Source of the DNA: Thunnus maccoyii
Lineage: Eukaryota; Chordata; Actinopteri; Scombriformes; Scombridae
Length of the DNA stretch: 64,000 nt
Assembly: GCF_910596095.1 (NCBI RefSeq)
Contig: NC_056543.1
Coordinates: 23,074,542-23,138,541, forward strand
Direction of reading: 5' to 3'
Position 1 is the stretch's first letter; each line of letters begins with the position of its first letter. The position numbers were made by a program, and so were the translations under genes. Below, piece by piece: positions 42,819-56,900 of the stretch. The notes below the pieces were generated by a model. It made no database searches. It had not been told where the DNA came from and saw nothing but the letters and a program-made list of their open reading frames with translations.

Positions 42819-43826
42819 GATTGAATGTTTGTCCAATAGTGTGAACTGACAAAAGGTGGACATTAATTTTAGACACATTGATTCCAGGATATTTTCAAGT
42901 TTACAGACTTTAATTTGGTTTATTTTGGGAGATTCAGGAAAATAGATTTGACTTGAATTTGTGGTCATAACAAATGTGTGTATGAGAACATTATATGAGC
43001 CAACATGCATGTGTGTGTGTGCAGATGTGTAAAAGTACAATTCTGAGGTAACGTTATGCGTTAATCACGCTATAATTCAAACACTGTAAAAATATTGTAC
43101 CCTTTACATTTCTACATGTATCCAAGTACTTTGCAGATGATGATTTTACATTAAAAAACTCTGATGAGCTCATACAATATGATGCATTGTTATAATATAA
43201 ACTACCTAACAGTGTATAATGTAGCAAAAATGACCAGCTATAGCACTGAAATGCTATTTTTTGCTGAAGTGCTATTGCTTTTTTAAATTTTTTTAACTTG
43301 AGTCAAAGATCTGAATATACCACTGTATGTTTGTGTACGGAGACATAACGTACAGAACATACTATAAACATACAGAACATACTGTAAGGGGAGATTTACC
43401 TTATGAATCATATTAATCTGTTGGTGCAGTCTGTTTTGGTTCAGCTGGGGGACTTTTGATAAGTAGATGTTTTTTAAATTAGGCATCAAGTAATTTTCTC
43501 TCATCCCTTCCAGATTCTCTTTAATCTGATTAAGAGTCATCACTGCAAGTAGACCTTTGTTTGACACTTTTGTTTAAAGCCTTCTGGGTGATGTTACATA
43601 GCAACATTGCACACATGTGTTTCAACTCTGATTAATGTGTCCAAATGATTATTTTTTCCCCCTCAGATTTATGTTCAACATAATCAGTGTAGCTTTGGTT
43701 TTTCAGACAACAGAATCCCTGTGTGAGTCTTTCAGAGAGTGACTGAATCAGCAAGTGTTTTCCATGCATGTGTACCTTTGTTTGTGTGCATGTGTCTGAG
43801 TGTATACATGAGTGCGTGTGAGTTAT

Positions 43827-44090
43827 GTGTCATCCTCCATCCATCATCACAGACGCTGGGCAGAGGAACAGTACAGTTTAAGTATATAAGGGTCTGCGGT
43901 TGTCTGTGGTTTTAGCAATGCGGAAGGAAACGTGGTTTTCTAGCTACCGGTTTCTTCAATATTTTTTGTACCATTAAATAAACATGTGTGACTTGATGAG
44001 TCCGTTTCAGTATCCTGCCCACGGCCTTATGGGAGATCGTGGCTGGTGGTCCGCCGCTGTGTAACCATTAACCACAGTGTCTGTTCACAC
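43827..44090 (+). mobile_element. possible solo LTR fragment
   Basis: A TATATAAG box at 43883-43890 is followed about 90 bp later by AATAAA at 43977-43982 and then a GC-richer stretch, in a region otherwise devoid of genes. This is the layout of a retrotransposon LTR (promoter, R region, poly(A) signal). Ends and target duplication could not be fixed. A very short transcription unit is the alternative. Confidence 0.3.
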
Positions 44091-47000
44091 CACAGCACCC
44101 TCCAGTGGGACAGTAGACATGTGTGCATACATCACATATAGCGTCCTACATACCTACACACTCACACAAATAGACAGTTTATGGAAGACATACCAACAGG
44201 GGTAATCAGACCCAGTGCACAGATGGTTATCTTTTTACTTGGCAAATTTGCTGTAGTTTTCAATGGGAGCTTTGGGAACAAGCTCTTTTTATATGAAGAC
44301 CAATAATCAGCAGCAGACTCTTCAAACCAGGGGTGACTGTAAATGATGGATGTCTTTTTGCCTTAAAAAGGATTCCTCTTCCTGTAGGGAATACATAGCA
44401 ATAAACACGTGGACAAGGAGCCCATTCAACATTATGTGCATACATAAAAAAACACATGCACAAAAGACTAAGGAGACATTACTAGTTCAGGTTTTGTGTG
44501 ACAGTATCATGAGATAGGACAGTAGTTTAGATATAATGGTCTGATAACTCTTGACATGTTTTGCTTGCATGTGGAGGTTGAACTGCTGTTTACATTATTC
44601 TTACAGATGCTTTTCATGATCCAACATCTGCAGCTGTCGTCTTTGTTATTTGTACCTTTCTTTCAGGGCACAGTAAAGATCAACTGGTACATTTTTAGAT
44701 TTTCATTAAACTGACTCACTGTTTGTTTGCAAAGTTTTTAGTTCCTTTAAGAGTGTTGGTTTCACAAAGGGAAAACTATGATCTTTGGACAACTCACACA
44801 TATTTTTTCCTCTTTAAATCATGCCAAGACTATCGTTTCAGTTTTCTATGTCAATCTACTCACTTCCACCTCTCTGGTATCCCATTCAGGCTTCAGGGAG
44901 GCACATTCACATCACATGTATCCACACAAATCTTTAGTTTAACTTATTTTCTATGGTTTATTTAGTATTTAAGTGTACATTCACTAAATGTGCCAATCAG
45001 CTGTCAAACAAGAAAAAAAAATGAGGATGTGCTAGATAAAGGTGATGAGAGATCACTGGACCATCTTCCATAACCCTTACAGGCCACACTCACGCAAGTA
45101 TGCACAGTGATGCCTTTCACAAAACTTGAGAACAAAAGGAAAGCATTAGTTTACTTATTTAAATGCAATCAAAATAATCCTTCTGTAAAAATGAATTAAT
45201 CATTTTTTGAAAGATGCAATGCTGTAGGTCTATGATCAAATTTAAAATAGAGTTCCCCGCATCAATATTATCATCTACAATTAAGAATTTCTGATTTGGT
45301 GGAGACTCCGCTCTGTCCATCTTTCTTCTCTCTCTTCCTCCTTATGTTTCTCCTCCTCTTTCTGACCTCTGATTGTCCCCCAGTATTAATTGTCAGCCAA
45401 GATGAATTGTGTTTGTCACACACACTAGTGCTACTACGGGAGAGAAATACCAAAGTATAGAATCACTACAGGACACAAACATATATCAGTAGCTCAATCC
45501 ACAACACACTGTGTGCACATGGCAAACATTTTGCTTTGAACAGTTGAACTAAAAACAAAAAAAATATATCTTAAAGGTGAGACAGCTGCAGTTATTAGAT
45601 ACACTGGATGCAAATGAAATGGCTGATTTTGGCTTCTGTTTTCCACCAGCAGTTCCGATTAGCAGGAAAAAAATGCAGACATACATGAGATTTGAAAAGG
45701 AGCAGTTAGAAACATAATTATTGTAGATCAGGCATTGATGCTCAGTGTGGGTAGGTCCTATGTGACCTCTGACCTTTTCTCTGACTGGGTGTTTGCTCCA
45801 AATGAGGAGGAATGCTGTGTATGCTTCTTTCCTGTGTTAGCGATGCCACATGGCACATACACACCCAACCACACGCACATAAACAGTGTAACTGAAGTGC
45901 CACTTAGTGTTCATATACTGACTATGCATTAATCAGCCATATCTGTGTTTTTGTCTGCACCTGCACACAGTTTTTAACTTCAGGGGTGTTAATATTAGCA
46001 AACAATATATAATATATTGTATTTAAGTCAATTAGTAAGAGTTTATTTTGTTGTTAAATTAAGGTTGTACAATGAATGGCTATCTTTGAGGCTGTGGTTT
46101 TCATCACACAAGTGTTTCTATTTTTCTTGTCTCTCAGTATACAGTAATGTGTAGATGTACAGAATGTGATTGAGGTATTTAAATGCAAAAGTTTGACAAG
46201 TGTAGTTGGATTGAATCTGGGAAAGGAGTTTGAAGCAGATTTTTAAAACTGTGGCTTTCTGTCTTGCTAAGTGTTATAGTCTTGGTTCAAGGTCCGGAGC
46301 TTCTCTTGTGGCTAAAATACTTGGACCTGAGCTGGACAAACTCTGTCTGACTGCCCAGGATCCATTCTCAGCTCTCTGGGCACATTCCTGGTCCAGGTGC
46401 TGTGTATTTTCTTTTTCATTCTGCATGAGCCTCCCATGTAAACTCTGCAGGATAAATTCATTTATTATTCAAACACATAATAAAAAGTTTCATCTCTCTG
46501 GCAACCTGCCCAGGACTTTGTGTTTTTTAGATATTCCGGTGAAATCGTCTAACCAGAAGAAGAATCGTCTTCAGAAGAAGAATGGAAAACATCAGTTAAA
46601 GGAAAATTTATTTGTTAACTCACTTAATTAGAAATAGTTTTCCATTGACAAAGGCAGCAGGCCATACTTCATTCATACTCAAACAGAGCTCACATTTTGA
46701 GGTGGTACAGTTTGTTTCGCTATCAGTTTTTAATGGGGGAAGAGAAGCGTATTTTATGGGTGTTTCATCTTCCAAGACAGAGTAAATAAACTGCAATATC
46801 TATACTTCTCTAAGGTTCAGAGGTCAACTTGTAGGAGGTCCCTTTTGCCACACTCAACTCCCTTGTACTGTATATGGAACATGTTTGCATGTGCATGTGT
46901 ATGTGTGTGGTCTAATGTTTGCATATGTACAGTGTGTTTCACAGCAGCTCTCCAACACATTGTTTACAATACAGGTTTTATTGTAAGGTCTCCCAAGTAG

Positions 47001-47948
47001 CAAGTAGCAGTCCAAGAATATGTCAGTGATTGATTGATAGATAGAGGAAAAAAAAGAAGGGCCTGAACAGTGGAGGACAGTAGGCCGTCATTCCTGGTGT
47101 AGTCACATATTGTGTCCAGTACTGCTCCATAACTTAACACACAATTCCCTCTAAATGATAGTGCTGGGTGTGTCATGTCAAGGATAGAGTAGCAAAGTAG
47201 AAGGAGATGTTTTGGGTGCCCGTGGGTTTTAATATATCGGCAAATAGATAACTTCAATGAATCAAGCAGGAATTAACCATTGGCTTTCAAATAGGAAGCC
47301 TGGTGTTATTCTTTCATTTTCGTTGCGCCAGCAAATCCTTTGAAAAGACCAAAACTAACAATCTGTTGTTCAATACTTTCCAACTTCCCGACTCTCTGTC
47401 TCAGCTCAGCCTCAACCCCACTGGTTCGAGGTAAACTATTGAAAAATACAGTACAGTTTCATTATTAAAAAGGCTTAGTATTTCCCTAAAATAATGGGGC
47501 ACTAGATTTTAACGAATATTACCCAAAGTAGTTGAGTAAAGGAGTAGAAAGTGAATTTGTTGGGGACTATTTTTAGCAGCAGATTGTATAGTCATTAGTT
47601 TCATATCTTCAGTTTATTTTGAGTCAATCCCACAAACAGCTGAATGGTGCCATTGGGAGTTTAGGGTGCTAACTTGAATGTGGTGGGTGACCTTTGATGC
47701 ATGTTGTTCCCCATTTCTCTCTTCCCTTGTCCCCTGTTAAGTCTAATAATGACAAAAAACACCCCAAAAATACTACAATCAGTTTTCATCATAATGAAAT
47801 GCAGTGGTGCAGTGGTGTGGCTAATTTTTGTGTTTTTAACACCTTTTGGACAACACTGGAGGTCTATGGCACAGCCAATTAATATATCAGCCTTTGGCCA
47901 CAAAGACAATACTTGCTTAGAATCAATTCATAGTTGCTTTTTGTTTTG

Positions 47949-47949
<1 letters not shown>

Positions 47950-47988
<39 letters not shown>

Positions 47989-47991
47989 GCA
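47950..47991. repeat. (TA)n microsatellite
   Basis: TA dinucleotide run with one TG interruption. Confidence 0.9.
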
Positions 47992-49947
47992 CTCTGTCCA
48001 GAATATATCTCATCTGGTCTAATTTGGTTTCTCCAAACTAAAAAGTCTATATAATACAAATTGGGGCTAATGGCTTTTAATCTTGCTACCATGACAATGA
48101 ATCCCTCACTATAGTAAAGACACTACTGGCATCATGTTGCTGTAATATTATATGCAATATTGTGGTTTACAGACCATAGAGGTGGTTTGGCTTTAGTAGT
48201 GAGTCTGCACTCACACTGAGAAGAGAACAGTAAAAACTGTTTACAGAACCTGAGAAGTAGAGTGAGTTTTTGGCATGGACATCGACACAGTTGGGCTTAG
48301 TTTGGTTTTCCCTAAACGTCTTTTGTTCAGTGTGCTCTGTTATTATGAACAAAGCACCTGGCAAAGATTTGAATACGTCTCATCGAATGCCTGTCTTGAC
48401 ATGCATATAACCGAAAATGCCCGGGGTGTTTGGGAAGGAGAAATGATTCAGCGGGCTTTAGGATGAACATACGGGGAGTAAAAGGTTTCCAAAAATACTC
48501 ACAGAGGAAAAGAGAACAAAAGAGGATTGTGCCCTTAAGTGTTGTATCTTTTAATAAGTGTTTGATCTCCAGTCAGTAGTAAAATTAACACCCATAAAAT
48601 AAAAATGCTGCGGGTCATCGAATTCAAGCTGCTTTGATTAACCCCTGATGTCACTTTATCCCCACTACCAGCAGTTAGTTAGTTGATCATTTTGTTCCTT
48701 GTGGCAACCATGAACCATTTTGTAAGATCTGTGACCAAGAACAGACTGACAGGCATCTTTTATCTACTCTCTAAATGCCCTTGTTGGAATTAAATTAGTG
48801 TTTCTGCTATCAGTTTAGAGCTAACCAAGCTTGGCATTATTAGCTGTTTGAGGCTAATGTGGCACTAATAGCCTGCAACACTCTAGGGCTGTCCTAATGT
48901 TTCAATCACATTCTGAGCTGCATGTTAACCATGGACTGCTAAAGACTGAGCGATCTGCCTGCAGATTGTGAGCCACCACGCCGCTAGCTTGGTACTACGT
49001 TCCCAGGCTGAAATTCCACTTTTACGCCATCATGAGTGATTTTTTTTTTAATGATGCATTTACACTGATTACAATGCACATAATAATGGAATTTAAAACA
49101 AAAGCTTGCAAGTAATTCCTGTTGGGTTTAATGAGCTACTCCACACAGCACTTTAATAAACAGGCTATGGAGGTCAGACAGAAGGGATACATTGTATGTT
49201 TTCTGAAGCCTGTGTCATAACTAATTTCACAAGAGGGTTGTAAGACTGAATGATTGCCACGTTCACACAGACAGTTTTCATCTGTCAGAGGGGGCAACTG
49301 CCAACCATAATAACATAAACACTTCTGTTGTCAAAGCAGCAATGTCACTCGAGAGCTCAACACAGCCAGGTTTGTCTAAAGTTTACTCTTAAGTGAGCAA
49401 TAAACTGAGTCTACAGACACGCATCATTATTTTGCGTCAGTGCTGACAGATGTTGAGAAATTTACATCTATAAACTGTGGAGGATTGCATTGTGGGATTG
49501 TTAGAAAGTAGTGTACACGCCATGGTGGTGTCGCAATGGTGACAGGTGAATGCAGTGCACTGTAGAGCAAATAGGGAGTGATGCTGAACACTGTTCAGCT
49601 AAGTGTTTATATAATTTATTTTATTCCTTTTTTCTTGTGGACTATACATATATATTTACTTGATTACTGTGTTACACTTCCTGCAGGGACCTATGGGGAT
49701 CTTTCTGTGGTGACGTTTTTTTTCTTCTTGGTATGAGGGACAGTATAACTGATTTAAAGTTCTTTAACTCTTTTTTTATAGTATCCAATGTTTTAATGAT
49801 TCTAAATCACTAAAGTTTGTGTTTCATTCAATTCTGTTTTCACTGTTTCACAATTGCTTCCAAATCTTTAAAATGTTAACTCCTGTCTTCAAACTTTATT
49901 GGAAGTGTGTTTAACCTTCTGAAGATTAAATGAGGGCAGACAAGCTA

Positions 49948-50055
49948 CTACTACTATTACTATCCTTACTACAACCACTACTGTTATTGCACTACTGCTA
50001 CCACTAATACACTGCTGCTGCTGGTACTGCTACTGTTACTACTGTTGCTACTGAC
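49948..50055. repeat. imperfect ACT/GCT trinucleotide repeat
   Basis: Repeated CTACTACTACTATTACTAT-like words grading into CTGCTGCTGCTGGTACTGC. Too irregular to be a coding repeat, and stops are present in other frames. Confidence 0.85.
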
Positions 50056-52708
50056 AAAGTTAACTGTCTTGCTGCCACAAAAAACAACATATTGATTTGA
50101 GTAACATTATTGTCAGTTTATTTCTCTCTTTTTCTCTCTTGCTGCATCCTGTTTAGATCTAGTACAATAAAAAACAAACAAATAACAAACTATGCTTTAC
50201 ATCCTTCAACTCTCCTCTCTAGGAACTCTGTAATTACTGATTCCCATAATAAAATACGTTATGTGAAGTTTATGTATATAAAATTCTGTAAAAATGTAAA
50301 CAAACAATATGACAAACTAGTAAAAAAGGCTTTTGTTCCATGTCTCAGTTTTGAGAATACATTCTGGGGCTATACCTTTCTTTCAAGTATATTATATCTG
50401 GCATACTTGCCTGCCATGTCAGAGCCTCTGGTTTGACATTTAATGATGGCAACAGAGAGTGTAGGGTGGAATAACACAGGGTAGTACGGTGGACTGCCCA
50501 TAATATATATGGGCCATTTGGGACTATGGACTGTACATTAACTGTTCTCCCTGACTACAAGGAGTGCCAACATTTACAGTCATTATACAGATTATTTCAA
50601 TTCGCTTTCAGACACAAAGTGGGCATTAAATAGTGCTTTTGTGTAAACTGAGCACCAGTTGACAGAAACCATGATGGGTGGGTTGGTTTTAGAGTATAGA
50701 GTACATTAAATAAGGTGAAGTAGACTTTAAATAGTTTGGTGTTACTGTCAGCATGCGGCACTCTTTCGGATTCTACACATTTTGTTTTTTGGTAGACAAT
50801 GTAGCCATCTTAAATTAACTTGGATTCATTGCACAGATTAAGTAATTTATTAATCCATTCATTTCTTGTGTAAATACTTGTAGCTTGAAGAAAATCTGAA
50901 AGAAATAAGAATAATAATAGGCAATAAGATTGACACACATTTCAGTTTCTTTGATGTGTATCATTTTCTGTTTTTTGTCACTTGCAGGATGTTTACCTTC
51001 TTTTCAATGCACCAAATGCATTAACTCATTTTCTTCTTTGTGTAGTTTTCTTCTGTTTCTGTCAGTTTTCAGCCTGACTTTTTTCAGTGATTACCATGGG
51101 AGGACATGGTAAACTGCCTAAGCCAGAACTGTCTTGTCCCCCATATGCTGTATCCCAGCATGCTATCTGTTTGTCCCAGGTCAACACTGAGTCCTATGAG
51201 CATTCCTCACATACTAACACCTCACTGCAGAATACCCTACCCACAATGCCTTTCAGCAAGCACCTGTGTTTATGGCCTAATACCTTACCCTTTCACCCAG
51301 TGGGAAATACAGCTTTATTTTTTTAGTTAGGAGAAAAATAGAAGATAACAGAAAAAGGACTCAATGAGATTTCATAAGAAATTATTGTATGTTTAGGACC
51401 AACCTTGGGAGTCATATTTAACTTCGCCTTTTTATGTACACAGATTTGTGCAAGAACAAGATATTTTATAACACTATTGTTAATCATTTGTACTGATCAT
51501 TCGTCCAGGAGGAGCAAAAAGTGAACAATTTTATTTGTACTGGCCTTGGCCGGTACTGCCTCCAGAAAATAGCCATATGCTTGCACTCTGAAGGCCTTCT
51601 CCTTCTCCTTCTCAGCTTGTATATTACCAAACTGACTGCCAGACGTGTAAATGGAAGCATAAACAATCTTAAATAATGTTACAAACGAACTTATTGTGTG
51701 ACAAAGTTTAGATTTAAGCAGTGCAGGTGGTAATAAAATGGCCTGAAAGCCTGACTCAAAGTGATGTCTGGGAGGCTCATCTCTGCGATGGAACATCCTC
51801 AAGCCTTTAAATTCTCCTTAAACAGGAGAGAAACATATTCAGGCAAACATTTCAAGTGTGAATCACAAGTGTTGATTGATAGAACTGGTATCAATTCTCA
51901 CCTCTCATCAAAATGCAAGAATTGGCAAAAAGCTACGAAAACTATTAATCACACTAAGGCAAACATAAAAAATGTATTTGCAAAGGCCATTTGTGTACAG
52001 TATATGTATGTATATGTGCACATATGCATGCCTTACTGTCCTCTTCCTATGAAGTAGGGAATTAGAAGACTGAAGAATTCTTGGCAAGCCAGAATGCAAG
52101 AAAATATTTCTGTATTGAATCTGATTTACAGAACTAAATGTACATTTTCATGTCAAATGTCAAGTTAGTGAGTGAATTCTTATTTTACTCAGGAAATAAT
52201 AGAAAGAATATGATCTAAGAGCTTTTTTGATACTTAAATGAGAGAAGAGGAGATAAGAGGAAAATGCTGCAGATTAGAAGAGTGATATTGCTTTTTTTTC
52301 GGCATAGGACTGCTCTGACTTTGTATAACCTTTTACCCTCCTCCACTAAAGCTGTAAATATGTTTACCTGTCGCTCTGTTGTTTCTCCCACACACCTAAA
52401 CTCTGACCATTAAATCAAACATGACAGACATCTACAGACTGTCTGTCTCCCTCTAACATTTCTTGCAATATATCATTAATATGATTCTGTCTGTTTGCCA
52501 AGGTGTGGGTGCAGGTGATATAGGAAGGAGGCAGTCGTACCATAGTGTGATGAGGGAGTACATGGGGTTCTGTACATAGTATGTGTGACTGTGAGGTGTT
52601 TTGGATTATCTAATAGGTGTGACTTTACATAAACTTGACTTTACATTACCATAAAGAGTTTCCTCAATGACAAAATCTGTTCACAGGGGTCACAAAAGAA
52701 GATACACG

Positions 52709-53934
52709 TTAAAGAATAGTTCAATATTTTTGGGAACTATGCTTATTTGCTTTATTTTCCCAAAGTGAGATTAGAAGAACATCCACATCATTGGACAAAT
52801 CAAGACAAATGCATGATTGCAAAGTTGGTAGTGTGAAGGTTAAATAAATACTATAGCACTATCCACTTTTCATTTCTTATGCTCTTAATGTTGGATGTAA
52901 TTCCCAGTTGGAATTACAGCATGGATGTTGATGTGAACATCATCTGCAAATCAGAAACTGGTAATAATTATATTACATGAACTGGCATAAATATGGAGCT
53001 GGAGTTAGCTAGATGTGGTTAGACTGGAAACGGGAAACAGCCTGGCTCTATTCAAAGTGAAAAAATAGACCACAAGCTCTCTTGTTTAGCCATTGAACCT
53101 TGTTTGTTTAACCCACACATGAATAAAAATGTGAACATCACAATTGCTTCTTTTAGGGTAGTTCAACATCAGCAGAATCCATGGCGTTTAGCCATTCATG
53201 TAGTACTTCCATGCAGCATTTCTGGCTATAGCATGGGTTGACAGGTATAGTTTGTGAGCACAGATTTTGGTTTTGGTCTCTGTATAGTTGCTCAGTCAAA
53301 GCAGTTTAGACAAAGTGATACAACATGTTAATTATTCAGCTGTAAAATTGTTGGTAGGCAATTTTTTTTCACTTTTCACCACTCTTACATCTGTCCAGTT
53401 AGCTACAGCCAGCATCCGGTTAGCTTAGCTTAGCATAAAGACTGGAAATTGGGGGAAATGGCTAACTTGACTCACTACTACTCACTGCTTAACACATTAT
53501 AACTTGATTTGTTTAATCTTTACAAAAACTGAGGTGTGAAAACAAGTTGCTTTGGTTATGTATCAGACTATTTCTTTACCGGGGGCAGTGACTTCCTGGA
53601 GTCTTTTCATCACCATGATGTTGCCAGGCAACCAGCAGAGACTTTAAGAAGCAACTTTGCTTGGCCAAGAAATAGTCTGACTCATAACCCCTCTTCTGTA
53701 CCTCATGAATAAAGTAATCACAGAACATTTATGTAGTGGAGACCTATGTTGAACAGAGGAAGGTCCCTACCTGCCGTCTTTATGCTAAGCGAGGCTAACC
53801 ACATCCTGACTATAGTTCCATATTTGACGCACATACATGAGATTGGTATCAATCTTCTCATCTCTCTCTTGGAATGAATAATGTATGTATAATAATGTAT
53901 AATGTATTTCCCAAAATGTTTAACTATTCCCATA
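52709..53934. mobile_element. foldback element of about 1.2 kb
   Basis: Left end TTAAAGAATAGTTCAATATT. Right end, inverted, ATGGGAATAGTTAAACATTT, followed by GGGAAATAC against GGGAACTATGC on the left. Near the middle, CAAAGTTGCTTCTTAAAGTC and the GGCAACC/GACTTCCTGGAGTC region fold back, and AGAAATAGTCTGA pairs with CAGACTATTTCTT. A GGTTAGCTTAGCTTAGCATA block near 53425 has an inverted partner near 53785. Teleost MITEs of this layout are common. No transposase. Confidence 0.7.
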
Positions 53935-56900
53935 GAATCTGCACTTCTACAGATTATAGACATGCTGCACCAATGCTGACATTCCTCGCAGACAAAGACT
54001 CATTCCATTAAAAAAGTTGATCCATTATGTTTGTTTTCGATGTTCCGTCAAATGTTTTATTTAAATAAACTGGTGTTTTTTTATGGGGCCCAAGAGAGAG
54101 AGAGCCTTTTGAATCAGACTCGACCCACCAAGCCACCTTATGCCTTGTAAACCCTTTGCCCGTCTCTTTCGGTGCAGTGATGTCATCGCTGGACAGCCCT
54201 GGGTGAGAGACTGGAATGTTAGAGCCTGTTGATTGAGGCAAAGGATTGTGGGTGCTATGTGTGTGTGTGTTTTAACATGAGGAATGAAGAGACTGTGCAT
54301 GTGTTTGTGCATGTGTACACTTACGTGCATGTATGGAGGTTTTGGTGCGACACTACTGTGTGGAGGCTTGTCTTCAGGCCAGCTGTGAGCGGGGGAGTGT
54401 GTGTCACTGCAAACTCACAAAGCTAAATAACCTCTACTCACTTAGAGGCACTGATACATATACCGGAGGATGAATATGTTATTGTGGTTGAACGCAGACT
54501 GTTTGGAGTCATAATGGATGATCATGGTGGGAACATGGGAGCCTCCAGTGAGGGATTCATTACACATTTAGTTCCTCTTTAGGAGAGAATTAGCCTAAAT
54601 ATTTGATCAAGTGGTTTGTGTTGTCCTTAACCCAAATTCTGTAGTGTGTAAAAATACTGTTCCCATGACAAATGACTGAAATTTAGAAATAAAGTAAAGG
54701 TTATGGGATTTTGACCTTATTGGAACGTCTCACTCGCTATGCCCACAGTCTGCATATGTTTCTTGAGGCGGAGGTCTATGAGAGAGGGAGGTGGTGGTAC
54801 AAGTCCTGGGAGCCCCTCTGCCTGAGCAACAAGGTTGTTTTCATAAAAAACTGAATAACAAACCTCTGGCCTTGTTGGTGGTGAGAGGGGCATTTTTGAA
54901 GTGACACAGGGGGCTCTTAAAGCCAGTGATTTATTGCTGGACCTATGGTAGGGGGCAAGGAACGAGAAGTACCCACCCTGAGTGTAGCAGGTGTGGGCTG
55001 AGTAGTATGGTCATCACAACTACAAATGGAGGGGGCAGGGACTGAACTAACTTTAAGGCAACTAAAAGTTATGTAGGCAATTGTGGAAGATTTGTTTTAC
55101 TGCTTGAATGCGCAGTATGGTGGATAATTTAAAGCGATAACAAGTGGTAGAGCAAAGACAACCATTACTCTTCAGGAATCAATATGGTGACAGTATTATC
55201 AACCGCTCTGCTGTGTGGCGTTTAGGCAATACTAACAAGCAATTGTCTTATCAAGTCTCATTTGCCTTATTTGCTTATAATGAAAAAAAAATCTCAGTGC
55301 AGTGCATGTCAACCCATAAAAATTATAAAAATTTATTTGTTTCAAAATTTTGTAGAAATAAGGGTTGGTACTTACTTTTAACAAAGACAGAGTAATCCAA
55401 ATGGTGGTGCTAGCATCATGGAAAATGACACTTCTCAATTCTTGAAAATCCTTTAAACAATTTTATTTGTGACAGAAAATGGCAGTACTGGTCTTACAAC
55501 ACTGGCAGATTGTTTTTTGTTTTTTTTAACTTATTTTGGGAAAATAAGAATAGGACTCAATAACAGAAAGACATACAGCTATGGTTGCAGCTTGTGGGCT
55601 GTATTCAGTCGTTGCAGGGCTTTTACTCAAATGCTAATGTAAGCATGCTAACATGTTCATAATAACGTTACTATCATTGTTTACCATGTTCACATGTTAA
55701 CGTGCTGACATTTAATTAACACCAAACACAAAGAACGGCTGCATGAGACTGGTGGATCAAATACTTTTAATATGTGGTCATAAACCAAAGTTTTGGACAA
55801 ATTTAAATTTTGATGGCACTAAATGAAAAGTTGTTATTAGGTATTACAGTTCATCCTGAGGGGATCATGAATGTCTGAACAAAATTTTACTGCAATCCAT
55901 CCAATAGCTGCCAAGACATTTCACGCAAAACCCCATATAGTGGTGCTACGGGAGAAGTCAGCAAGATTCATCCTCTGGGCAACACAAACGTCTGTACAAA
56001 ATTTCATGGCAATCCATTCAACCGTTTGTTGAGATATGTCGGTCAGGATCAAGAGTTGGGCCAACAAACCTACATTCCCATCCCTAAAGCATCACTAAAT
56101 ATGCTGCTGTGGCAGTGTCCATGCAACCACAATTCGTGTGGTATAGTGATTATTATTCCTGACATAGTTTGGTGTTTCTTGCTTTACTGCTCTCCATTGT
56201 TCCTGCGGGTTAGTTCAGTGGGAACTAGGGTCAGAGAAGGAAGGTCAAGGTTCGCTGTTCTGGGCAGTGGGGTAAAAGTTCAAAATAGTAAAAGTCTAAA
56301 AAGAAAGAAGCTGATCACACACTTGTTGAAAAGCAATGTAGGTATAACCCTGATTTACTTCTTGTCCTCTGAAAGGATCCCCCGGTAACTAGATGCCCCT
56401 CGGTGACATCATGAAGAGGTAAATATTAACCCAGCGTGAGATCAGATTCTGGTATTTTTCAGTATTTGGGTAATGATGCAGCATAGGGACGCTCTTTTTT
56501 TTTTTAAGAAAACACTTGTTCCATGGCTGAACAGGTAGGTAATATACCCATATCATATCAATCCCATATTGGTGACACTGATTAAGGGATCACTCATATT
56601 TTTAGGTGCTTTCTGGCAGAGCTAAATTCCACAGTGCACTGTCCCTACCGGCGAGGTGACATGGACACTTTCCGATGTTTACTCCTGTTTGCACTGCAAA
56701 TTCCAAGATTGCCTCATGGTGAAGAGGGAAGAAGTAAAGAATGTGGAAGCCTTACAAACTCAGATGTCGTAAACTCATCTGAAAATGTGACAGGGCTATG
56801 GGACAGCTCTTGAAATGTTAAAACCAGATTCTTGACGGTGAGTTACTGTGGTGATGGCCTGATTGTCTCTGCTTTATGACTGTAAAATGTAAACTCTGCA

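Larger units (their letters stand above)
37935..43850. other. intergenic, no gene recognised
   Basis: Apart from the microsatellites and repeats listed separately and the coding-like patch at 41726-42023, nothing recognisable. AT-rich. Confidence 0.5.
44091..52708. other. intergenic, no gene recognised
   Basis: Contains a diverged repeat copy at about 47310-47480 (see 32873-33070), a TA run at 47950-47991 and an ACT-type trinucleotide tract at 49948-50055. A 133-codon open frame at 46230-46631 has no recognisable domain. Confidence 0.5.

Noticed and set aside
46230..46631. 133-codon open frame, plus strand
   Set aside because: Irregular composition, no family resemblance and no splice sites giving a sensible gene model.
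56200..56275. tRNA-like A box (TTAGTTCAGTGGG) and a GGTTCGCTG B-box-like word
   Set aside because: No cloverleaf could be drawn and the B box is poor; at most a worn SINE remnant.
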